This document shows, one piece after another, positions 1 to 7,267 of a stretch of 64,000 bases of DNA; within the stretch, counting starts at the first letter, position 1; each line of letters starts with the position of its first letter. Both the position numbers and the translations under genes were made by a program. The stretch is from Sphingopyxis bauzanensis (GTDB lineage Bacteria; Pseudomonadota; Alphaproteobacteria; Sphingomonadales; Sphingomonadaceae). The notes beneath the pieces were generated by a model. The model saw nothing but the letters and a program-made list of their open reading frames with translations, was not told where the DNA came from and ran no database searches. The stretch lies in assembly GCF_002205675.1 (NCBI RefSeq), contig NZ_NISK01000008.1, forward strand, positions 1 to 64,000, written 5' to 3'.

Positions 1-53
1 CAGCAGCGGCCCAATCAGATCCCACTCCGCTTCCGACAAATCCCCGCGACCCA
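1..53 (-). CDS. IS5-family transposase, N-terminal fragment cut by window edge
   Basis: An ATG at 53 is followed by MGRGDLSEAEWDLIGPLL, the classic N-terminus of IS5-family (IS427 group) DDE transposases, usually written as LSDxEWxxIxPLLP. A GAGGAG-like ribosome site lies just upstream. Only about 17 codons are in the window, so whether the element is intact cannot be judged. The protein would catalyse cut-and-paste movement of the element. Confidence 0.65.
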
Positions 54-127
54 TGACTGCTCCTCAAAAAGCAGTCTTGAATCAGAAGTCGACGCGATTG
101 GGAATCCCTTTTGTCAACACGGCCTAG
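1..127 (-). mobile_element. Right-hand end of an IS5-family insertion sequence (partial)
   Basis: The transposase reading frame begins at 53 on the minus strand and runs off the left edge. The upstream DNA, about 60-127, is typical IS terminal sequence. Just outside it a CTAG (124-127) is the likely target, because IS5/IS427-group elements favour CTAG or TA targets (family knowledge). The insertion falls inside the downstream GNAT-PIN reading frame. The exact tip and the target duplication cannot be fixed without the other end, which lies outside the window. Confidence 0.6.
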
Positions 128-1141
128 GCCATATCGCGAATGCAACAGCTTCGCTGCTCTGAGGATAGCCTTTTCAGAAGTGACAAACCCGGCAGCACAT
201 TCGTGAATTGCTGCCACTAAATGCATCAGATCGGACCGGTCTTGGACCGTCAGCTTTCCGTCACGGGTACGGTCGGGAAATACTATCAGCGCAAGTTCCG
301 CCATGTAGGCGTCCCCACTCGACCTAGGCGGCAATGGTAGGCGAGGTAGCGCCTTCGCTAGCTCAAGAACCGGGTCGCTGCTTTCGGGCTTCGAATGCCG
401 TTCCAGTTCCTTAACAAGTTCGGCCGTAATCGCGAGCCGGACGTCATTTTCGAATGCCGCGGCCATTACTCTGCTCGCCGCCGGTCCACGGACCCGCTGC
501 TTCGTTACATCGAAAATGACGTTAAGATCCAACACGTACAGCGGTGCGCGGCCGGCCAACGGCGCGGCGATCGACAGCGACCCAAGGGCGGATGGATTGG
601 CAATAGCGAAATCTAGAAGGCTTGGCGTTGAGAGTTCTAGCACCCGAACATTGATCGTGCGGCCACGGGTCTTGCCGCCGGGGCGAGTCCGAATGACCTC
701 GAATCCAAGATCAGAATAGAAGCCATTGGCGTCCTTTAGATCGCTTGCCACGTCAGCCCTAACGCTCAGATAGCTTGATTCTTCGAGTACCCGGATAACT
801 TCTAGGAGAAGTCGGCGACCGACCCCTTGGCCTCGAAAATCCGGGGAAGCCCACGTTTGGAAGATACGACCCTGAGGCAAGGCGCCGCCGAACAGTGTGT
901 AACCGACGAGCGCGCTTCCTGAATCAACGGCCACGATCATGCGGCCTTGATAGGCAAATTCGTCATATGCCCTGGCAGGAAGAAAGCCAAAAGCTGCCTT
1001 CTCCCGATCTGCCGCCTCTCGAATCCTGCCAACATAAGGCTCAATCTCGTGCCGAAGCGTCAGGAGCCTAATTTCGACGGTTTGTTTGGAAGTGTTTATT
1101 TGTCCCCTCATTGACCCAGTTGAGCGAAATCTAATCGTCAT
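128..1141 (-). pseudogene. GNAT acetyltransferase-PIN domain fusion, C-terminus cut by the IS
   Basis: The minus-strand frame stays open from ATG 1141 (or ATG 1111) into the insertion sequence. Residues about 22-165 form a GNAT fold with the acetyl-CoA loop RGQGVGRRLL near residue 104. Residues about 200-338 look like a PIN nuclease domain: YVLDLNVIFD (first Asp), AELVKELE (Glu), DRSDLMHLV (Asp) and FVTSEKAIL, where Glu stands at the usual fourth Asp. The frame runs into IS sequence at about residue 339, so only the last helix or strand of the PIN domain is likely lost, and translation would continue about 40 residues into the element. GNAT and PIN domains are each common in toxin-antitoxin and defence settings; the fusion is unusual and its substrate is unknown. 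The start is uncertain because neither ATG has a strong ribosome site. Confidence 0.6.
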
Positions 1142-1213
1142 GCAACTGGAAGTGCTGAGAGACGACCTGGAGTAATGTCCGGCGCGAATACGTGTGAAAC
1201 TAAAAAGGCCTTG

Positions 1214-1244
1214 AAAAGGCGCCCAAAAAATTCGGCGCTTTTTT
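1214..1244 (-). terminator. Bidirectional-looking hairpin terminator after the helicase gene
   Basis: AAAAGGCGCC (1214-1223) pairs imperfectly with GGCGCTTTTTT (1234-1244). On the minus strand the second arm runs into a T-rich tract, so it could end the transcript of the helicase gene that stops at 1399. On the plus strand it also ends in six T residues. Confidence 0.5.
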
Positions 1245-1398
1245 CGATGCGGAACATCGTCGCGCCGCGGGCCGCCGTCTCTCGCTTTCCCATCGGCACA
1301 AAATCGCATCACCTTAAAGGCTCCCGCCACATGATGATGCAGGAAGAATGGCAGCTTTAGCTTTCTGTCTTTTCGAAACTGCCAGACTGCAACCGGCC

Positions 1399-4300
1399 TT
1401 AAGCCGTCGACCCGAGCTGATAATGGTGATCTGAAAAACCGAGATCTCTCCGCCCCGCCAGCGTCCCGGTACAAAGGTCTGCAATGGCTGCGTTGAGTAT
1501 CTCACTCCTCACGCCGGTTGCATCATCGGTGGTAATCAGCGCGTCCGCCAACCCGGCAACTTCGTACGCCCTCCGCCGTTCTCGCCAATCGCGCGCATAA
1601 TCTTGCCGATCGAGCATGCCAAGATGCTCCCAGAAGAAGGTCTTGCCGCCCGTCTGAATGGTGAAATCGGGCCGGATGCTTACGGTGCGGTCGCCAAAGG
1701 GAAGATTCATCGGCTCTTCATATGCGAAGCTTAACTTTCCCTCCTCGCGGGCGCGGACGAGGCTGGAATAGACCATATATTCAATCTTGGACCGCACGCG
1801 AACACCGGGCTCAGGCTCGAATAGACGGGCGCTGTCGAATGGCGCTGAAAATACAGAGGAATTGCGCATTGCTAGGACCGAGCGATCTCTTGCGATACGC
1901 AGCGGGTTGGCGCGATCAGAGCGTTCAACCAGCAATGTCAGACGCCCCTGTGAACGCGTCATACCGGTGTAGAGGAGCTCGCTCGAAAGCAAGGCCCGGC
2001 GCTCCGGCACCACCATGAGCACTTCCGCGAATTCACTTCCCTGCGCTTTGTGGACGGTTAATGCATAGGCGAGTTCAAAGTCTTCTGCTTGCATCTTTTT
2101 CCAATCCAGCGACCAATTGCTCTCTGGAAAAAAGCCCTGCCAGCCGCTTTTTCTGGTGCTGGAAAGGACGCCGATCGAGCCATTCGAAAGGCGAAGATCT
2201 CTCGTTTTTGTGCCGCTGTTCCAAGTATAGTAATTCGTCACTCGGACAAGCTTGTCCGAGTGGAAGAAGCCATCAGTCTCACCCCATTTCGTGTCGCGCA
2301 CGTCGGCCCGCCATGTGCTGGCGACAAATTGGCTGAGCCCCAGCGTGCCGCTAATTCCTCCGCGATAGGGCGAAAGAACCTGAGCGCGATCAAGAGCCAG
2401 GTCTTTCGACTTGAACCCCTTCACGTTTCCGTTTTCGTACAGATTGAGGAGCAGATTGTAAGCCTCTTGCCTCGGCATCTCCGCATGGCCGGGCACGGCG
2501 TCATCAAGCACTCCGTCTATAAAGTTTTCAACCTCGCCATGTAGTTCATCGGTGTTGTCAAAGTAACGAACGGTCAGAAAATCGCTGATCTTCCCACCTT
2601 TACACATCGCGTCGAAGAGCTCGCTATGGTAGCGATTGCGGCCAGCGAAGAGGTGGGCGGCCTCGATTACCTTTGGATCATGCTTCTGTCGGCAATTGGT
2701 AATCAGTCGCACATGATTATTTTTCTCAAACTGTTCGTTGGCGCGAAGGTGCGTGAGAATGTCCTGGAGCGGCTTGCCACAGCCAATAGGCGGGAGCTGG
2801 TTTTCGTCGCCAACCAATATGAGACGCTTTGTTAGCGTGGGCTGATGAACCTCGATAGCGCGGAATATCAACGCTAGCTGGAACAGGTTCACCATCGAGC
2901 TTTCCTCGACTACGAGATTGTCGAACGGCTCCAGTTTGCCTGATCGCACCATGGCTGCGAGATCCGCATCTTCGTCAGTGAATCGTCCGAGACCCGATCG
3001 CCATATCCAGCGATCGATCGTTTGAGCCTCCCACGCGGCATTACCTCGCTCCTGATTTAATCGGAGCGCTGCTTTGCCTGTTGGCGCGAGCACCAATGTG
3101 GTCTCGCCTCTGTCCTCAAACTCCTTAAGCAATCGCAACAAGGCCTGACTTTTTCCCGATCCAGGGCGTCCGGTCGCGCAATAAAAACGCTCAGCCAGCG
3201 CACCAGTCATGAGGCGGGTGCGCTCGACCGCAAAAAGTTCGGCGTCGAAGGCGCCGATCGCGGCACTAAGTGCCGCCACTTCATTTGCAACATAGCCCTC
3301 GATCCAAGCGGAGTCGGCCTTGATCGTCGGCAATGCAAGACGCTCGGAGACGACGCGCATGATAGTCTGTTCAGCATTCCAGGTGGATTGGCGGTAAAAA
3401 TAATGAGCGCCATCGACCACCTCGACGTGGAGGCGCTCCCGGAAGTGGGCGAGATGGCCTGAAGACAAGAGTTGGGCCGGGCTTATTGCGAGCTTCTCGC
3501 GGTAGAAAAGTGGGTGCTGCGCGGCATGCTCTACCAAAGCTGTCTGCGACAAAAAGCTGTGGCCCGCCGCTTCGGCGCTGCGCAGAGCTTCGATGGAAAA
3601 GGCCCGGAGCCGCTCAGGTCCTGCGACGGTTAGGTCGTGAAGATCTTCGTGCCGGTCCATGTGGTTGAAGTCGGGAAACATCCCGATATCGATGACGGCA
3701 TAATCTATCGGGCTATCCGAACGTTGCTCGCGGTCAAGGTCGGCGCGCTCTTCGGCCGCGACGGTAGTTGTCGGAATATAAGATTCTGCAAGAAGATAGG
3801 GGTTGGCCGCGATATCATCGTCGCCAATTGCTAAGCCGCCGAAGGTCGAACCGCCATCGCTATCGGTAAATAGGATCCGACCAATTTGGCGCGGCGTTAA
3901 CGTGAATAGAGCGAGCTTCCGCAAAAGTGGGAGCCGCGACGCATTGTCCCGGAAGCCGGCCCGTGCCCGCTGCCAAGTAGGTTTTAACGGGGCAAGGACG
4001 TCTGGCGTTCCTTTCTCCGACAGATGTGCAAAAAGCGTCTCCGCTAAATCGACATCAGCTGGAAGGGACGCTCGGAGTGCCGCCACCACAGCCTGCCCCG
4101 CCTCGCCTTGGGGCTGCACTTCCCCTTCTGACAGGTCCGCAAGAGCGGTAACAATAGAACCGAGACCTGGGTAAAGGCTGCGGTCAGCCCAGCAATCCGC
4201 GATGATATCTTCGAGCCTGTCAATAGCGCCTCCTACATCGGCTATGCCATGCGCTTCCGCCCGCTGCAGAGCTCGTCTCAACTTGTAGAGAAGGTTCAGT

Positions 4301-5103
4301 GCATGATCGTCATGGACCTGCTCGGAGACATATTTGAACCGCGGCAGCAGGGCCGGATCGTCGATGAGGACGCGTATTTCTTCCAGTTTTGTTTCATCGT
4401 CCGGATGCGTTTCGATATGCTTGAGATAAACATGGTAGGGCAGGACGACGCCTGCCTCCTTCCCATGATGCTCTAGCTTCAGTGCCCAATTCATGACTGG
4501 GAAATTCTTCATACTGTCAGATTGGCTGCGAAGCTTCTCGAGCTCTTTCTCGTCGAACTGGAAGGTGCCTGCATCCTTGATATCTTTTAGTCGCACGCAG
4601 CCAACCAAAGCATATTTATACTCGTCGGCGGAGATGGGGTTGTCATAATTCAGATAAAGAAAAATCAACGAGCGGTCCGCGCTTAGCCGGCCTCGATAAC
4701 GCTCGATCCGCTGTTCAAGATCGGGGAAATATTGTCCGTGCTGCTCTTTGCTATTGTGTGTGATCGAGAGCCGAAAGGGCCATGTGTAGACCGTGTTGGC
4801 CGGAAGCTCGTCTACGATCTGCTTTTTATCGCTCAACCTTGAGAAGGGATGGCGATGCAGTGTTTGCGTCGCATTGGTAGCGAAGGCCGACGACGTCCAG
4901 AAACAGGGGGGCTGGTAACCGGGAAGATCGGCGTCAAGCGCACGGCAAGGGGTCTCGCACTCGATTTTCTTTTCGCGTGCGAGACGTTCAGACAGTAGCG
5001 AGTGGCTACCCGAGCAATAGGTGTTCGCTGCCGGATCGTCGCACACGTGACCGTCCCAACCACGATCATGCCACGCCATCCGCGCTGTAATATGCCAGGT
5101 CAC
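1399..5103 (-). CDS. Large RecD/SF1-type helicase with cysteine-rich N-terminus and nuclease-like C-terminus
   Basis: The predicted protein has about 1234 residues. The start is GTG 5103, which has GAGGGG seven bases upstream; a longer TTG-initiated frame (5175) has no ribosome site. The N-terminus carries WHDRGWDGHVCDDP with further Cys at about 30 and 45-50, possibly metal-binding. SF1/RecD-type ATPase motifs follow: Walker A GRPGSGKS (about 648), VVEESSMV (about 733), LVGDENQLPPIG (about 768) and ALTVHKAQGSEF (about 1019). The C-terminal 150 residues contain E..Y, RPDF (about 1145) and FFWEHLGM (about 1160), the spacing of a PD-(D/E)XK-like nuclease with His in place of Lys. It lies between a PIN-fusion gene, an IS and a nucleotidyltransferase gene, as expected of a defence locus. 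A role in DNA unwinding and cleavage is inferred; I do not recognise a named system. Confidence 0.75.
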   Translation of the reverse strand: MTWHITARMAWHDRGWDGHVCDDPAANTYCSGSHSLLSERLAREKKIECETPCRALDADLPGYQPPCFWTSSAFATNATQTLHRHPFSRLSDKKQIVDELPANTVYTWPFRLSITHNSKEQHGQYFPDLEQRIERYRGRLSADRSLIFLYLNYDNPISADEYKYALVGCVRLKDIKDAGTFQFDEKELEKLRSQSDSMKNFPVMNWALKLEHHGKEAGVVLPYHVYLKHIETHPDDETKLEEIRVLIDDPALLPRFKYVSEQVHDDHALNLLYKLRRALQRAEAHGIADVGGAIDRLEDIIADCWADRSLYPGLGSIVTALADLSEGEVQPQGEAGQAVVAALRASLPADVDLAETLFAHLSEKGTPDVLAPLKPTWQRARAGFRDNASRLPLLRKLALFTLTPRQIGRILFTDSDGGSTFGGLAIGDDDIAANPYLLAESYIPTTTVAAEERADLDREQRSDSPIDYAVIDIGMFPDFNHMDRHEDLHDLTVAGPERLRAFSIEALRSAEAAGHSFLSQTALVEHAAQHPLFYREKLAISPAQLLSSGHLAHFRERLHVEVVDGAHYFYRQSTWNAEQTIMRVVSERLALPTIKADSAWIEGYVANEVAALSAAIGAFDAELFAVERTRLMTGALAERFYCATGRPGSGKSQALLRLLKEFEDRGETTLVLAPTGKAALRLNQERGNAAWEAQTIDRWIWRSGLGRFTDEDADLAAMVRSGKLEPFDNLVVEESSMVNLFQLALIFRAIEVHQPTLTKRLILVGDENQLPPIGCGKPLQDILTHLRANEQFEKNNHVRLITNCRQKHDPKVIEAAHLFAGRNRYHSELFDAMCKGGKISDFLTVRYFDNTDELHGEVENFIDGVLDDAVPGHAEMPRQEAYNLLLNLYENGNVKGFKSKDLALDRAQVLSPYRGGISGTLGLSQFVASTWRADVRDTKWGETDGFFHSDKLVRVTNYYTWNSGTKTRDLRLSNGSIGVLSSTRKSGWQGFFPESNWSLDWKKMQAEDFELAYALTVHKAQGSEFAEVLMVVPERRALLSSELLYTGMTRSQGRLTLLVERSDRANPLRIARDRSVLAMRNSSVFSAPFDSARLFEPEPGVRVRSKIEYMVYSSLVRAREEGKLSFAYEEPMNLPFGDRTVSIRPDFTIQTGGKTFFWEHLGMLDRQDYARDWRERRRAYEVAGLADALITTDDATGVRSEILNAAIADLCTGTLAGRRDLGFSDHHYQLGSTA

Positions 5104-5550
5104 GAAAGCCCCCTCGATTATAGAATAGTGTCTGCGGTAGCAGGTACAGTGTTTCGATATGAGGGGAACTGCCAAATGCAGCCCAGATTACAGGCGATTG
5201 AAACAGCCGGCGCCGACATCTCCGAATGTTAGAGCTCGCCGTTGCTTATCGCTTTGAGCACTTTTCCGCTTCGGACCACAGAGTCTGAACCGGAGTCGCC
5301 CGATCTGAAACTGTGAGATTGCATGGCCACCAGCGATACAATATAAGGTCGCCAAGGCCCCAAAAAAATGCCTCGGAGTTCCGGGGGCAGGCTTGGGGGC
5401 CATCAAAATAAGCTCTTCAACATACTGAAAAATAACAAAAAATAGGTCAAATTTCTCGGTCCTGTAAGCGCACGAGCACCATCCGCGCGAAATTCTGGGG
5501 GCCGATGCGAAGAATCGTGTCCCGGCAACATCGCGGTTTCAGGCAGGGTA

Positions 5551-5700
5551 TCAGACGGGAGCGAGAGGCGGGTTCTGACCCGCGCGCGCTTCAAGTTCGG
5601 CGATGCGTTCTGAGCAGATTGTGTGAACAGCGCGGCCCAGTTCCTCGACGCAGCCGCCAAGCCATTGCAGCTCATCCTCAGTGATGCGGTAGTGCTTCGA
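5551..5700 (-). pseudogene. 49-codon protein fragment, start missing
   Basis: A minus-strand frame bounded upstream by a TAA (5701-5703) reads RITEDELQWLGGCVEELG and then an amphipathic helix, ending LAPV-stop. It has no ATG or GTG start after the upstream stop, but its composition is more protein-like than the overlapping frames. It is best explained as the tail of a small decayed gene; the family is not recognised. Confidence 0.3.
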
Positions 5701-5701
5701 T

Positions 5702-5781
5702 TATGCCGAGCGGTCCACTATGCCGAGTGGGCGCGCGAACCCCTGCTTTCCAACAGCTTTGCGCTGATCGGCTCGGCATAG
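5702..5781. repeat. Direct and inverted copies of TATGCCGAG
   Basis: TATGCCGAG occurs at 5702-5710 and within CTATGCCGAG at 5718-5727. The exact inverse CTCGGCATAG lies at 5772-5781. The last two form a 10-bp inverted repeat with a 44-base spacer upstream of the nucleotidyltransferase/HEPN gene. It could be an operator, a hairpin or a recombination scar. Confidence 0.5.
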
Positions 5782-5867
5782 TTTTTAGCATCCGATCTGG
5801 GGCAATCGACAGCGATCGGGCGCAATGAGGTCTTGCCACCGGGCGAGAAGATGGCGAGAATCCGGTG

Positions 5868-6773
5868 ATGAGAAATGATGTCGACCATCTGCCCCCGGCG
5901 CAGCAGGAAGAACTGACGCGCGCGACGCGGATTTTGATGGACGAATTTGCCGTCGCGACTTCGCGTGCGACGCAGCCATGGAAGAAGAACGGCAAGGTCC
6001 GGAAGATCGTTCTGTTCGGCAGCTATGCGCGCGGCGACTGGGTCGACGAGCCCGAGAATGGCTATCAGTCGGATTATGATCTGCTGATCATCGTCAGCCA
6101 CGCCAATCTCACCGATATTGCCGAATATTGGTATGTCGCCGAGGATAGGATCCTGCGCGATGCGGAGATCGCGCGGCCCATTAACATCATCGTCCACACG
6201 CTCGAGGAGGTGAACCGCGGCCTGAAGCGGGGCGAATATTTTTGGGTCGACATCGCGCGCGACGGCATCGTGATTTACGACCTGCCCGGCAGTGAACTGA
6301 CCACGCCGATGCCGCTGACGGCATCTGATGCCTATGAAATGGCCAGCGGTTATTTTGCGGACTGGTCTGCGAAGTTGAACGATGCGCTCGAGATCGCAGA
6401 CTTTTGCATCGAGAAGCGAAAGTTTAACGACGCCGCCTTCACGCTGCATCAAGCCGCCGAACGCGCCTACACCTGCTTCCTGCTGGTACGCAGCCACTAT
6501 GTTCCGCGCTCACATAATCTGAAGTTCTTGCGCTCGTTGGCCGAGGACCGTGACCCGCGGCTCGTCGAGGCCTGGCCGCGGGCAACGAAGCTCGACCGCC
6601 GGCGCTTTGAACTGGCGAAACGCGCATATGTCGAGGCTCGCTACTCGGCTGCGTACGACATCGGTAGCGATGATCTGCAGGCGATCAGGTCAGCGGTGAC
6701 CATGTTGCGCGACGCGGTCGAGACGGTGTCGCGCGAATGGCTCGATGGGCTCCGGCAGAACGCCGACCTCTGA
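5868..6773 (+). CDS. MNT-type nucleotidyltransferase with HEPN-like C-terminal domain
   Basis: A 301-residue single chain. The N-terminal half carries the minimal nucleotidyltransferase signature GSYARGDW (about residue 49) followed by SDYDLLIIV (about 70), which supplies the metal-binding aspartates. The C-terminal half (about 150-300) is all-helical with a HEPN-like segment FTLHQAAERAYTCFLL and PRSHNLKFLRSL. In two-gene MNT/HEPN toxin-antitoxin pairs, MNT AMPylates a HEPN RNase (family knowledge). Here the two are fused and I do not see a clean Rx4-6H RNase motif, so toxin activity is doubtful; fused proteins of this form may act on small molecules or RNA. ATG 5868 is chosen over GTG 5865. 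Context suggests the same accessory block as the helicase. Confidence 0.75.
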   Translation: MRNDVDHLPPAQQEELTRATRILMDEFAVATSRATQPWKKNGKVRKIVLFGSYARGDWVDEPENGYQSDYDLLIIVSHANLTDIAEYWYVAEDRILRDAEIARPINIIVHTLEEVNRGLKRGEYFWVDIARDGIVIYDLPGSELTTPMPLTASDAYEMASGYFADWSAKLNDALEIADFCIEKRKFNDAAFTLHQAAERAYTCFLLVRSHYVPRSHNLKFLRSLAEDRDPRLVEAWPRATKLDRRRFELAKRAYVEARYSAAYDIGSDDLQAIRSAVTMLRDAVETVSREWLDGLRQNADL

Positions 6774-6889
6774 TCGCTCAGCAGCCGCTGGCTACAGCGC
6801 GTCGAGAAAGGGTAGCCGTCTTTGCGCAGCCGGGCCGTATTCAGGTCGATGCAGTCCCTGAATGGCCCCGCCCGCAAATCGCGGATCGT

Positions 6890-7105
6890 CCAAGCTTTAC
6901 CGCCGACGGCCGCCAGGTGCCTTTTGCCTTTTCACTGACCGTCGACCAGCGTCCGCTCGACCCGCGGCACAGCTATGCGGTGTCGGCGCGCATCACCGAC
7001 GCATCGGGGCGGCTGATGTTCATCACCGACACACGCAATAGCGTGGCGTTCGATGACCGGAGCCGGATCGACATGGGGACGCTGACGCTGGTGAAGACGC
7101 GCTAG
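6890..7105 (+). pseudogene. Fragment of a YscW/YbaY-type lipoprotein domain
   Basis: The last 65 codons, from FTADGRQVPFAFSLTVD through RHSYAVSARITDASGRL and FITDTRNSV to the stop at 7105, match the C-terminal half of the YscW (type III secretion lipoprotein chaperone-like) domain found in secreted lipoproteins such as YbaY. The expected lipobox, signal peptide and first beta strands are absent. The upstream frame reads through the tail of the preceding gene in another frame without domain-like sequence. It is probably a 5'-deleted gene at the edge of the accessory block. Confidence 0.5.
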
Positions 7106-7114
7106 GCCTATTCT

Positions 7115-7192
7115 CGTCATCCCGGCGAAGGCCGGGATCTCGACCTCGCGTTTATTCGATACGGGGAGATCCCGGCTTTCGCCGGGATACGA
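7115..7192. repeat. Intergenic inverted repeat, CATCCCGGCGAAGGCCGGGAT type
   Basis: Arms at about 7116-7141 and 7166-7190 are near-perfect inverses, each itself containing CCCGGC/GCCGGG. It lies between the remnant and ppc. Other members of the same general class occur at 10631, 11563, 17887, 25364 and 27125. Such palindromic units are common between genes in sphingomonads. Confidence 0.8.
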
Positions 7193-7267
7193 AGGTGTGG
7201 GCGGCGCATAGCTATGCGCGACCCTGCCGCTTGACGCTGCGCCTTCGCAGGTGCAGCAAAGCGGCTT

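Larger units (their letters stand above)
5104..5864. other. 760-bp stretch without a convincing gene
   Basis: Apart from the 49-codon fragment at 5551-5700 and the small repeats at 5702-5781, I see no frame with a plausible start, ribosome site and protein-like composition. A 25-codon frame at about 5369-5446 (plus) lacks support. The stretch is probably eroded accessory DNA plus the promoters of the flanking genes. Confidence 0.4.

Noticed and set aside
5188..5406. 72-codon minus-strand frame upstream of the helicase
   Set aside because: No ribosome site, and none of the three minus frames has a coherent protein-like sequence.
7115..7192. Riboswitch upstream of ppc
   Set aside because: The strong structure there is a sphingomonad palindromic repeat, and no known aptamer core is visible.
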